NCBI RefSeq assembly: GCF_028023555.1
Contig: NZ_JAQIOY010000003.1
Coordinates: forward strand, 124,001-188,000
Direction: 5' to 3'
DNA from: Thalassococcus_A lentus
GTDB lineage: Bacteria; Pseudomonadota; Alphaproteobacteria; Rhodobacterales; Rhodobacteraceae
DNA length: 64,000 nt
Below, piece by piece: positions 9,220 through 16,676 of this stretch (position 1 is its first letter; each line of letters starts with the position of its first letter). Position numbers and translations under genes: made by a program. Under the pieces are notes generated by a model. It had not been told where the DNA came from. It worked only from the letters and a program-made list of their open reading frames with translations, and searched no databases.

Positions 9220-9333
9220 ATGTTTGAATCTGCCACAGATTACCGCCACCACCTCGCAATCAAAGCTGCCCACAAGGCCCGCGCCGATGCGTTTGCCGAT
9301 CTTTGGGCATCCCTGTTCCCGCGCCGCCGCTGA
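9220..9333 (+). CDS. Very small basic protein, 37 residues
   Basis: A short ORF starting MFESATDYRHHLAIKAAHKA and ending in a basic FPRRR tail, preceded by a GGAA ribosome binding site and followed within 45 bp by a strong rho-independent terminator. That transcription-unit architecture supports a real gene. It is divergent from the GcvA-like regulator. The length and Arg-rich end resemble the many small stress-related proteins of Rhodobacterales, but I recognise no family. It could be a small regulatory RNA with an accidental ORF. Confidence 0.55.
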   Translation: MFESATDYRHHLAIKAAHKARADAFADLWASLFPRRR

Positions 9334-9374
9334 CCGCAGGAGGATCGTTTCCTCCCGACGGTCTGGCGCACATG

Positions 9375-9416
9375 AAACGTCCCCGAACCGAATGGCTCCG
9401 GGGGCGTTTTCTTTTT
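9375..9416 (+). terminator. Rho-independent terminator
   Basis: AAACGTCCCCG (9375-9385) pairs with CGGGGGCGTTT (9399-9409, one G-T pair and one bulged G), followed by a T-rich run to 9416. It terminates the short transcript carrying the 37-codon ORF and lies just before the convergent hydrolase gene. Confidence 0.85.
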
Positions 9417-9423
9417 TGACGGA

Positions 9424-10023
9424 TCAGGCACTCAGAAATCGGGCCAGAGTGTCGACTTCGGATTGCGATATTTCGTGGCCGCCGGGGTGCCAATGCACGG
9501 ACAGGTCCGCGCCTTGGCGGTCCAGCCAGTCCACGAATTCTTGCGTCATCGGGGGTGGACAGATTGGATCTCTTTCACCAGCTGAAACCAACACTCTGGT
9601 GCCGGACAGTTGTGGTCGTGGCTGTGGTTGCCATGGGATCAACGGGTGTAACAGCGCAAGGTCTGTGAAGAGTTCAGGCAAATGCATGGCCGTGGACGCC
9701 AGAATATTAGCCCCATTTGAATAGCCGAGGCCGATGACACGTGTTGCGCCCGTGGCTTTGGCGTGATGTGTGACGAAGGCGGCCATGGCTTCGGTACGCA
9801 GGGCAAGGTCGTCCATGTCGTACAGGCCTTCGGCCCGCCGTTTGAAAAACCGCAATGCGCCGTTTTCAGATACGTCCCCTCGTGGCGAAATCACATGCGC
9901 GTCGGGTTGAAACTGCCTTGGGAAGTCATGGAATTGCCGTTCACTGCCGCCGGTGCCGTGGAATGTGAAGACCAAGGGCGCACCGGCTTCGCCCTTGGTT
10001 TCGGCAAAGACGTAGTCAGCCAT
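9424..10023 (-). CDS. Alpha/beta hydrolase, MhqD-like phospholipase/carboxylesterase
   Basis: A 199-residue serine hydrolase. The oxyanion loop is FHGTGGSERQFHDF near residue 20. The nucleophile elbow is GLGYSNGANIL (about residue 105). The acid residue is in GERDPICPPP and the histidine in HPGGHEIS near the C-terminus. The gene overlaps the 3' end of the ring-cleaving dioxygenase gene by 8 bp. That pairing is the same as the mhqO-mhqD pair of Bacillus, which detoxifies quinones and aromatic electrophiles. Substrate and regulation here are inferred from that arrangement only. Confidence 0.85.
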   Translation of the reverse strand: MADYVFAETKGEAGAPLVFTFHGTGGSERQFHDFPRQFQPDAHVISPRGDVSENGALRFFKRRAEGLYDMDDLALRTEAMAAFVTHHAKATGATRVIGLGYSNGANILASTAMHLPELFTDLALLHPLIPWQPQPRPQLSGTRVLVSAGERDPICPPPMTQEFVDWLDRQGADLSVHWHPGGHEISQSEVDTLARFLSA

Positions 10024-10948
10024 CGATGGGTTCCAACATACGTTCCAGTTTGCTGCGCAGGTGTTCGTGCTGGCTTGGCAATTTCAGAGCCTCGCCCAGA
10101 TGTGCAGTGTCTTCGTCGCGATTGAAGCCCGGCTCGTCTGTTGCGATTTCGAACAACACGCCACCCGGCGTGCGGAAATAGATGGCCCAAAAATAATCTC
10201 GGTCGATAACGGGCGTTACTTGATACCCTGTGTCCATCAGAGCCTTACGTACCTCGAGCTGCTTGTCACGATTGTCGACGGAAAACGCGATGTGATGGAC
10301 CGAACCTGCGCCTTGATCCGCAAAGGGCGCATCAACCTGCGTAATGTCGATCACCTGCGCCTGATTGCCGTTGGGGACCCGATAACGTGTGACGTTCCCT
10401 TGGCTCTCGTCTTGTTCGTATCCCATGAATTTGAGCAATTCCGCACTGGCAGCGGCCCCGCGCGAATCCAGGCGCATGTCGGCAGAGTGAAAGCCACGGA
10501 TTGCCACGTCTTCGGGAATCCCATCCGACAGCCACGGGGCACGGGCGTCTTCGGTTTCAACCAGAGCAAAGCCATCTCCGTCTGGTCCACGGAACATCAA
10601 ACGGTCTTCGCCCAGACGAGCGGTGCGGTCCAGACCGGGAATGCCGCGATCTGAAAATCGTTTTTGCCAGTAGTCCAATGCGCCGAGTGGGACGCTGAAC
10701 GCGGTTGTCGCGACTTCGCCTGCGCCGGAACGGCCACGGCGGGCACCCGGAAATGGAAAGTAGGTCATCACGGTGCCGGGGCTGCCGACCGCATCCCCAT
10801 AGTATAGGTGGTAGACGTCCGGTGCGTCGAAATTGACAGTCTTTTTGACCCGCCGCAGGCCGAGATCACCGGTAAAGAATGCGTTGTTGGTGCTTGCGCC
10901 GCTGGCCAGCGAAGTTACGTGATGCAATCCATTGATTTGATCGAGCAT
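10016..10948 (-). CDS. VOC-family ring-cleaving dioxygenase, MhqO-like
   Basis: A 310-residue protein with two vicinal-oxygen-chelate modules (residues about 7-130 and 150-280). The start is NGLHHVTSLASGASTNNAFF, and GSVHHIAFSV and GGVLFEIATDEPGF supply the His and Glu expected of a type I extradiol metal site. Members of the LinE/MhqO group open hydroquinone-type rings. The gene is upstream of, and translationally coupled to, the MhqD-like hydrolase. No MarR-type MhqR regulator is adjacent; the nearest regulator is the GcvA-like LysR about 330 bp beyond the hydrolase. Confidence 0.88.
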   Translation of the reverse strand: MLDQINGLHHVTSLASGASTNNAFFTGDLGLRRVKKTVNFDAPDVYHLYYGDAVGSPGTVMTYFPFPGARRGRSGAGEVATTAFSVPLGALDYWQKRFSDRGIPGLDRTARLGEDRLMFRGPDGDGFALVETEDARAPWLSDGIPEDVAIRGFHSADMRLDSRGAAASAELLKFMGYEQDESQGNVTRYRVPNGNQAQVIDITQVDAPFADQGAGSVHHIAFSVDNRDKQLEVRKALMDTGYQVTPVIDRDYFWAIYFRTPGGVLFEIATDEPGFNRDEDTAHLGEALKLPSQHEHLRSKLERMLEPIDG

Positions 10949-11040
10949 GACCGTGTCTCCTGTTTCTCTTGAGCAGGAGATAGGACAGATTGGGTCTGCG
11001 CGAAATTGCTGTCAGCGCGCGGCCATTGTGCAAAAATGCG

Positions 11041-11066
11041 AAAACCCCAGCCGAGGCCGGGGTTTT
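11041..11066 (-). terminator. Bidirectional rho-independent terminator after phaB
   Basis: AAAACCCC (11041-11048) and GGGGTTTT (11059-11066) form a stem extended by inner GCC/GGC pairs. It lies 24 bp beyond the phaB stop codon and upstream of the dioxygenase gene, separating the two leftward transcription units. Confidence 0.8.
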
Positions 11067-11089
11067 GCGATGTCTTTATCGGGCTTTGA

Positions 11090-11812
11090 TCAGACGAAGA
11101 ACTGTGCGCCGTTCGCCGAAATGGTCGATCCGTTGATGAAGCCAGCGTCATCAGAGGCGAGGAAAGCCACGCAACGCGCGATTTCATCAGGCTCGCCCAG
11201 GCGACCGGCGGGGATACCCGCTACGATGCTGTCGCGTACCTTTTCAGGGATCGCCATAACCATTTCGGTTGCGATGTAGCCGGGGCAGATGGCGTTGGCC
11301 GTGATACCGGCGCGCGCACCTTCCTGAGCCAGGGATTTGACGATGCCAAGATCACCGGCTTTGGTGGCGGCATAGTTCACCTGAGCAAACTGGCCCTTCT
11401 GACCGTTGATTGAGGAAATGACGATCACACGGCCGAACTTGCGCTCGCGCATGCCGGGCCAAACGGGGTGGACCGTGTTGAATACGCCCGTCAGGTTCGT
11501 GTCGATCACGTCTTTCCACTGCTCAGGGGTCATTTTGTGGAATGGCGCATCGCGCGTGATGCCAGCGTTTGCCACGACAACGTCGATCGGGCCAAGGTCT
11601 GCTTCGACCTGAGCGATGCCTGCGGCAGAGGCTTCGTAGTCTGCGACATTCCATTTGTATGTCTTGATGCCGGTGGCCTCGGTGAAGGCGGCGGCCTTTT
11701 CGTCGTTGCCAGCGTAGGTCGCCGCAACTTCGTAGCCTTCCGCTTTGAGGCGTTTGGAAATGGCTTCACCAATACCGCGGCTGCCGCCAGTGACGAGTGC
11801 AACACGTCCCAT
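11090..11812 (-). CDS. phaB: Acetoacetyl-CoA reductase (NADPH)
   Basis: PhaB reduces acetoacetyl-CoA to (R)-3-hydroxybutyryl-CoA, the monomer for polyhydroxybutyrate synthesis. The 240-residue SDR protein starts at ATG 11812 (MGRVALVTGGSRGIGEAIS) with an AAGGAGAAGA site. The NADP motif TGGSRGIG, the NAG motif VVANAGITRD and the catalytic Ser-Tyr-Lys set (VISSING, then VNYAATKAG) are all present. The C-terminal EPDEIARCVAFLASDDAGF is characteristic of the reductase. It lies downstream of phaA on the same strand. Confidence 0.95.
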   Translation of the reverse strand: MGRVALVTGGSRGIGEAISKRLKAEGYEVAATYAGNDEKAAAFTEATGIKTYKWNVADYEASAAGIAQVEADLGPIDVVVANAGITRDAPFHKMTPEQWKDVIDTNLTGVFNTVHPVWPGMRERKFGRVIVISSINGQKGQFAQVNYAATKAGDLGIVKSLAQEGARAGITANAICPGYIATEMVMAIPEKVRDSIVAGIPAGRLGEPDEIARCVAFLASDDAGFINGSTISANGAQFFV

Positions 11813-11863
11813 TGTCTTCTCCTTCAAGGAATTTGCTTTGCAATCTTGTTACACGCATGAAAA

Positions 11864-11890
11864 CCGCAGCGCAATATTATTGCGCTGCGG
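11864..11890 (-). terminator. Hairpin between phaA and phaB (partial terminator)
   Basis: A perfect 11-bp stem (CCGCAGCGCAA at 11864-11874 and TTGCGCTGCGG at 11880-11890) with a 5-nt loop lies 12 bp after the phaA stop. On the leftward transcript it is followed by TTTTC. It may terminate part of the phaA message or stabilise its 3' end, so phaA and phaB need not be made in equal amounts. Confidence 0.65.
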
Positions 11891-11901
11891 ATGCGAGATA
11901 A

Positions 11902-13077
11902 TTAGGCGCGCTCGATGCACATTGCGACGCCCATGCCGCCGCCGATGCACAGTGTGGCGAGACCCTTTTTGGCACCGCGACGCTTCATCTCGAACAGCAG
12001 CGTATTCAGAACACGGCAGCCAGAAGCGCCGATCGGGTGACCGATCGCGATCGCGCCGCCGTTCACATTCACGATTGCCGGGTCCCAGCCCATGTCCTTG
12101 TTCACGGCACAGGCCTGAGCGGCAAAGGCTTCGTTTGCTTCGACAAGATCCAGATCTTCCGCTTTCCAGCCGGCTTTTTCCAGCGCTTTGCGGGATGCAT
12201 AGATCGGGCCAACGCCCATGACCGACGGATCAAGACCCGCTGTGGCATAGGAGACGATGCGCGCCAGTGGCTCGATGCCGCGCTTTTCGGCATTGTCGGC
12301 AGACATCAGCAGCGTGCCCGCTGCGCCGTCGTTGAGACCCGAGGCATTCGCCGCAGTAACGGTGCCGTCCTTGATAAAGGCGGGGCGCATTTTCTGCATC
12401 GCTTCGATGGTTGCGCCGTGACGGATGTATTCATCCTTGTCCACGACGATGTCGCCCTTGCGGGTTTTGATCGTGAAAGGGATCACTTCGTCGTCGAACT
12501 TGCCAGCTTTTTGTGCAGCTTCGGCCTTGTTTTGCGAGCCAAGTGCGAATTCGTCCTGCATGTCGCGCGAGATCTGCCACTGCTCAGCCACGTTCTCGGC
12601 GGTCTGGCCCATGTGGTAACCGTTGAATGCATCCCAAAGACCGTCACGGATCATCGTGTCGATATACTTCAGATCACCCATTTTGTGGCCAGCGCGCAGC
12701 GCGGCAGCATGGGGTGACAGTGTCATATTTTCCTGACCACCGGCGCAGACGATATCTGCATCGCCCAGCTGGATGTGCTGTGCACCCAATGCAACGGCAC
12801 GCAAACCGGAGCCACACACCTGGTTGATGCCCCAGGCCGACGCTTCTTGTGGAAGGCCCGCATTGATATGAGCCTGGCGCGCAGGGTTTTGGCCCTGAGC
12901 TGCGGTCAGAACCTGTCCGAGAATCGTTTCAGAGACTTCGTTTTTGTCTACACCGGCACGTTCTACCAGCGCCTCGAGAACGGCTGAGCCGAGGTCATGG
13001 GCGGGGGTGTTCGCGAAGGACCCCCCAAAACTGCCAACCGCGGTACGCGCGGCGCTTGCGATTACGACATTGGTCAT
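11902..13077 (-). CDS. phaA: Acetyl-CoA C-acetyltransferase (beta-ketothiolase)
   Basis: PhaA condenses two acetyl-CoA to acetoacetyl-CoA for PHB synthesis. The start ATG 13077 gives MTNVVIASAARTAVGSFGGS with a GGAGGAAG site. The acylated cysteine is in NQVCGSGLRAVALG (about residue 89). The His of VNGGAIAIGHPIGASG and the Cys of LCIGGGMGVAM complete the active site. The 391-residue length is normal. The gene precedes phaB, with a hairpin between them. No PHB synthase or depolymerase gene is in the window. Confidence 0.96.
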   Translation of the reverse strand: MTNVVIASAARTAVGSFGGSFANTPAHDLGSAVLEALVERAGVDKNEVSETILGQVLTAAQGQNPARQAHINAGLPQEASAWGINQVCGSGLRAVALGAQHIQLGDADIVCAGGQENMTLSPHAAALRAGHKMGDLKYIDTMIRDGLWDAFNGYHMGQTAENVAEQWQISRDMQDEFALGSQNKAEAAQKAGKFDDEVIPFTIKTRKGDIVVDKDEYIRHGATIEAMQKMRPAFIKDGTVTAANASGLNDGAAGTLLMSADNAEKRGIEPLARIVSYATAGLDPSVMGVGPIYASRKALEKAGWKAEDLDLVEANEAFAAQACAVNKDMGWDPAIVNVNGGAIAIGHPIGASGCRVLNTLLFEMKRRGAKKGLATLCIGGGMGVAMCIERA

Positions 13078-13100
13078 GGGTCTTCCTCCGGTCATGACAG

Positions 13101-13143
13101 GTATGCGGAGCATACGGTAATTGGCCCAGATTCGAATCTGGGC
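13101..13143 (-). promoter_or_regulatory. Two inverted repeats upstream of phaA
   Basis: GTATGC-GGA-GCATAC (13101-13115) and a perfect 20-bp palindrome centred on TTCGAA (13124-13143, arms GCCCAGATTC and GAATCTGGGC) lie in the phaA promoter region. Neither is followed by a T run, so they look more like operators than terminators. The binding protein is unknown. Confidence 0.45.
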
Positions 13144-13260
13144 TTCGCTACACTGCAGCATTTACCTTATCACCTAAAAGGCGAACACAGGACAGGGTGT
13201 CTCAGAGGGATAGGTCAGGGGGATGGGCTGATCTGACGGAGGTGCGTGGAGCCAGATTGC

Positions 13261-14088
13261 TCAGGCGCGCCGTTTGTCTTGGGACATGCGCCAATGGGGC
13301 TGAACGGTCGGCGCGGCGAAATAAAAGCCCTGCAAACAGTCTATTCCCATGGAAGCAAGACATGCGGCATCTTCTGCGCGCTCGACCTTTTCTGCGACAG
13401 TGAACATGTCGAACTGCTCCGCGATGCTGGCCATTGCGCGGACCAAAACCTGATTGTCGGGATCCTGAGCGATGTCGGTAATAAAGCTTCCGTCGATCTT
13501 GAGGATGTCGAAGCTGAACTCCTTGAAGTGCCGCAGCGCAGTATAACCTGCGCCAAAATCATCAATGGCGAAGGACACGCCCTTGGCGCGCACGTCTTCA
13601 ATAAATGTGCAGACCAGTTCCGGAACCGTCATGGCTGATGTTTCCGTGATCTCAAGTATCAGGCGTTCGCCAAGAGTGGCATCGGCTTGCAGGCGCCGGT
13701 TCAGAATGCGGGTCCATTTTTTGTAACCGATCGATCGGGCGGACATGTTGATCGATAGCCGTAGATCCGGAACCCTTGCCAGTTCGTTCAGTCCTTTTTC
13801 CAGCGCGATGCAATCCAGCTTGCGACCGTATTCCGTTTCTTCCACGGTTTCGATGAAGTCTTTCGCCGGGATAATGCGCCCGGTTTCATCAAGGACACGG
13901 ATCAAACCCTCATAAAAAGCGACATGAGTTTGTGCCTGTGCCTGCACGACGGGCTGGAACGCCAGCATGACCTGCCGATGCTCGATCGCACGTTTAACCA
14001 TTGAGAGGGTGTTTGCGTCCCGCTTGGCAACTGCGTTCATCAAAGGATTGCGCATATCAGATGAAATATCAGCTTTGTTTGATGGCAT
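13261..14088 (-). CDS. EAL-domain cyclic-di-GMP phosphodiesterase
   Basis: A stand-alone EAL domain (275 residues from ATG 14088, SD AAAGGAT). It is expected to hydrolyse c-di-GMP to pGpG in the cytoplasm. The signature motif reads EGLIRV rather than EALLR, keeping the metal-binding Glu and the Arg. Other active-site elements are intact: INMSARS, LEITETS, AIDDFGAGY, DILKIDGSFI and LQGFYFA. There is no GGDEF or sensory domain, and the N-terminus is a short polar stretch. The protein is probably active, but the Ala-to-Gly change deserves an assay. Confidence 0.9.
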   Translation of the reverse strand: MPSNKADISSDMRNPLMNAVAKRDANTLSMVKRAIEHRQVMLAFQPVVQAQAQTHVAFYEGLIRVLDETGRIIPAKDFIETVEETEYGRKLDCIALEKGLNELARVPDLRLSINMSARSIGYKKWTRILNRRLQADATLGERLILEITETSAMTVPELVCTFIEDVRAKGVSFAIDDFGAGYTALRHFKEFSFDILKIDGSFITDIAQDPDNQVLVRAMASIAEQFDMFTVAEKVERAEDAACLASMGIDCLQGFYFAAPTVQPHWRMSQDKRRA

Positions 14089-14205
14089 GACACTATCCTT
14101 TGCTTTGCAATGTTCCAGCACTGGACGCCAAAGGCTTTAAGCTTCCCTTAAATCGCGGCTTTTCCTAAAATTGGCATTGTATCCGGCGGCTCGGATGTTT
14201 GGCGC

Positions 14206-14233
14206 TTGACTCGCTGTTCCAGCACCGTATAAG
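14206..14233 (+). promoter_or_regulatory. Sigma70-type promoter for rpsD
   Basis: TTGACT (14206-14211) and TATAAG (14228-14233) separated by 16 bp lie about 110 bp upstream of the rpsD start, consistent with a strong housekeeping promoter and an untranslated leader. Confidence 0.65.
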
Positions 14234-14340
14234 CGCGCGCTGTTGGTGTTGGTGGCCCTCGCAAGGGGATGCCTGTCGCTCTGGCCAAATCCAGAGAAAG
14301 GACAACGCCCTTCGCAAACACAAACGAAGGAGATCAGATC

Positions 14341-14961
14341 GTGACAAAACGCACGTCTGCCAAGTACAAAATTGACCGCCGGATGGGTGAAAACATCTGG
14401 GGTCGTCCGAAATCCCCAGTCAATCGTCGTGAGTATGGCCCCGGCCAGCACGGTCAGCGCCGCAAGGGCAAGCTGTCTGACTTTGGTCTGCAGCTGCGCG
14501 CCAAGCAGAAGCTGAAGGGTTACTACGGTGATCTGACTGAAAAGCAGTTCCGCCGCATTTTCCGCGACGCCGAGCGTATGCGCGGTGACACCGGCGACCA
14601 GCTTGTTGGTCTGCTGGAAAGCCGTCTGGACGCTGTTGTTTACCGCGCCAAGTTCGTTCCGACCGTCTTCGCGGCGCGTCAGTTCGTGAACCACGGCCAC
14701 GTGACCGTGAATGGTCAGCGCGTGAACATTCCGTCCTACCGCGTCAAAGAAGGCGATGTGATCGAGGTTCGCGAAAAGTCCAAGCAACTGGCAGTGGTCA
14801 TTGAAGCCACCCAGCTGCCCGAGCGTGACGTGCCTGACTACATCGAAGCGGATCACTCCAAAATGACAGCGACGTTTGTCCGCACACCCGGTCTGGGCGA
14901 CGTTCCATACGCTGTTCAGATGGAGCCAAACCTCGTCATCGAATACTACGCGCAGAACTAA
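14341..14961 (+). CDS. rpsD: 30S ribosomal protein S4
   Basis: S4 is a primary 16S rRNA-binding assembly protein. The start is GTG 14341 with a GAAGGAGAT site, giving a 206-residue protein beginning VTKRTSAKYKIDRRMGENIW. RPKSPVNRREYGPGQHGQRR and the S4 RNA-binding domain (LDAVVYRAKFVPTVFAARQF, then VNGQRVNIPSYRVKEGD) are present. It is flanked by its own promoter and a terminator, so it is expressed alone. The lack of zinc-binding cysteines shows the C-minus form. Confidence 0.98.
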   Translation: MTKRTSAKYKIDRRMGENIWGRPKSPVNRREYGPGQHGQRRKGKLSDFGLQLRAKQKLKGYYGDLTEKQFRRIFRDAERMRGDTGDQLVGLLESRLDAVVYRAKFVPTVFAARQFVNHGHVTVNGQRVNIPSYRVKEGDVIEVREKSKQLAVVIEATQLPERDVPDYIEADHSKMTATFVRTPGLGDVPYAVQMEPNLVIEYYAQN

Positions 14962-14988
14962 GCGCGACAACACACGAATATGTGGAAA

Positions 14989-15016
14989 GGCCGCTCCGGT
15001 TTGGGGCGGCCTTTTT
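14989..15016 (+). terminator. Rho-independent terminator after rpsD
   Basis: GGCCGCTCC (14989-14997) pairs with GGGGCGGCC (15003-15011, one G-T pair) and is followed by five T residues. It is 27 bp past the rpsD stop. Confidence 0.9.
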
Positions 15017-15048
15017 CGTTGGCAGATCCGCTTCGATCAAAACAAAAT

Positions 15049-15074
15049 AGCCGCTCCCAAAGGGAACGGCTTTT
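15049..15074 (-). terminator. Terminator after the DUF1127 gene
   Basis: AGCCGCTCCC and GGGAACGGCT form a 10-bp stem with one G-T pair and a 2-3 nt loop, followed on the minus strand by ATTTTG. It lies 26 bp beyond the leftward DUF1127 stop codon and back to back with the rpsD terminator. Confidence 0.75.
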
Positions 15075-15100
15075 GCTGCATCTGAAGTTGGGGAGGGATA

Positions 15101-15316
15101 TCAGATGTGCAGCATATCGCGGAAAACGTGGCGTGCGATGTCTTCACGACGCAGGCCGCGCTGGGCCAGCTCCTGATCAGACATTGCTTGCAGACGCTCG
15201 GCTTCGCGAACGCGCCAGTTGGATTCTGTGATGGCAACAAAGAAGTCGCCAATGCCTTGAAGAACGGCGCCAAAGAAGGAACGGCCGCGGGGTTCGGAGT
15301 ATGTGACGTTTGCCAT
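15101..15316 (-). CDS. DUF1127 (YjiS-like) small protein
   Basis: A 71-residue protein beginning MANVTYSEPRGRSFFGAVLQ. The C-terminal half carries the DUF1127 signature, a compact helical hairpin with AERLQAMSDQELAQRGLRRE followed by DIARHVFRDML. Proteins of this group in alphaproteobacteria can bind RNA and affect phosphate or carbon metabolism, but no role can be assigned here. ATG 15316 is preferred over the upstream ATG because it fits the family start. Confidence 0.88.
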   Translation of the reverse strand: MANVTYSEPRGRSFFGAVLQGIGDFFVAITESNWRVREAERLQAMSDQELAQRGLRREDIARHVFRDMLHI

Positions 15317-15470
15317 GGGTCGGGTCTCTTTCAGAGTGGAATGCTGCGTTGCGGCATACATGTAGACCCATGACCCTCATCGCACTAGGCACAGAATTCG
15401 ATAGCCGTCATGCCATTGCTGCATGGCAATTGTGGAAACCGGTGAAAATCGTGTGGCCCGGTTTTGGTGA

Positions 15471-16673
15471 CTATTGCGGCTCGCGCAGCCAGCCCTGTGT
15501 CCATTCCAGCTGTTCAAGCCCTGCAAAACGCAAAACGCGGGCAAGCTCGGCTTCGAGCCTTTGTTGCCGGCCCTGTCCCCATCGCACCCCACGTTCGGGC
15601 CATAGTGCAGTGATCACCAAGGTGCCGCTGTCCTGATTGCGTTTCATGTCGACGCGCCCGACCATCCGATCCCCTTCCAGAAGAGGAAAGACATAGTAGC
15701 CATATTTGCGCTTTGCTGCGGGTGTGAAAATTTCGATGCGATAGTTAAACCCGAACAGTCTTTCTGCCCTTGCCCTGTCTCGCAGTGCCGGATCAAAGGG
15801 GCTGAGAACACGCATGCGGCCTGTTGGCTCCGGGCATTCCGTGATCTCTGCTGCGATGTCGGGAAATGCGACGCAGGCACGATGTGAACCATCTGCCCCT
15901 GTCACCTCTACCGATTGAAGGAAGCCATCCTTAAGGCCCTGCTCGATCCAAGGCTTTACTTCCGCTGGGCGCAAGGTGTCCCAGAAACCTGCGATTTCGC
16001 CAGCGGTGGCAAAGCCGAGACGGGTCAGCGCGTTTCGGCACAGCCAATCGGTTGTTTCCTGTTCGTCTGGCTGAATATCCAGAATTGCCGAAGGAATGAC
16101 CCGATCCGTCAGGTCGTAGAATTTGCGAAACCCCTCTCGGTGGCAGACCGACAATTGGCCAGAGCGCCACAGATATTCGAGGGCCGTCTTTGATGGGTGC
16201 CAATCCCACCACCCGCCAGAGCCGCGTTTTTCGCCTTCGCCAACATCAGCGGAACAGACCGGCCCTTTTTCGCGGATTTGAGTCAATATCTGGTCAAACC
16301 GTTCGACGAATCCATCGCGCCGGTCTTTGGCCCAGCGTTGCTGAAGGCCCATGGCATCGCGTTCGAACCGCATCCGCCAATAGGGATAAAAGGCCATGGG
16401 GATCGCGGCAGCATCATGAGTCCAATGTTCAAAAACGGCCCTGTCGCGGGCCAGTGCCTTGGGCAGGTGGGTCGGGCGATAAGCGGGGCGGCGTGAAAAC
16501 AGGATCATATCATGCGCGCGCTCGACCGTGCGCACGCTGTCCAACTGGACAAAGCCCAGTTGCTCAATCAGATCATGCAGATCAGGGCCTTTGCCGGAGC
16601 CGGAAGGCGGTTCAGCCAACAGGTGCTTGTGCAGAAAGAGACGCCGCGCGGCTTCGTTGTCCAGCCGCAGCAT
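15471..16673 (-). CDS. Winged-helix crosslink-repair DNA glycosylase, YcaQ/AlkZ-like
   Basis: A 400-residue HTH_42 (DUF1006) protein. This group unhooks DNA interstrand crosslinks by base excision. The catalytic Q-phi-D motif of the YcaQ (AlkX) branch is present as FVQLDSVRTVERAHDMILF (about residues 37-55). Other family motifs are EHWTHDAAAIPMAFYPYWRM and LSPFDPALRDRARAERLFGF. Length and motif order match YcaQ. The gene sits 3 bp upstream of the LacI-like regulator's 3' end on the same strand, so the regulator gene is upstream and may be co-transcribed. Confidence 0.85.
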   Translation of the reverse strand: MLRLDNEAARRLFLHKHLLAEPPSGSGKGPDLHDLIEQLGFVQLDSVRTVERAHDMILFSRRPAYRPTHLPKALARDRAVFEHWTHDAAAIPMAFYPYWRMRFERDAMGLQQRWAKDRRDGFVERFDQILTQIREKGPVCSADVGEGEKRGSGGWWDWHPSKTALEYLWRSGQLSVCHREGFRKFYDLTDRVIPSAILDIQPDEQETTDWLCRNALTRLGFATAGEIAGFWDTLRPAEVKPWIEQGLKDGFLQSVEVTGADGSHRACVAFPDIAAEITECPEPTGRMRVLSPFDPALRDRARAERLFGFNYRIEIFTPAAKRKYGYYVFPLLEGDRMVGRVDMKRNQDSGTLVITALWPERGVRWGQGRQQRLEAELARVLRFAGLEQLEWTQGWLREPQ

Positions 16674-16676
16674 CGA

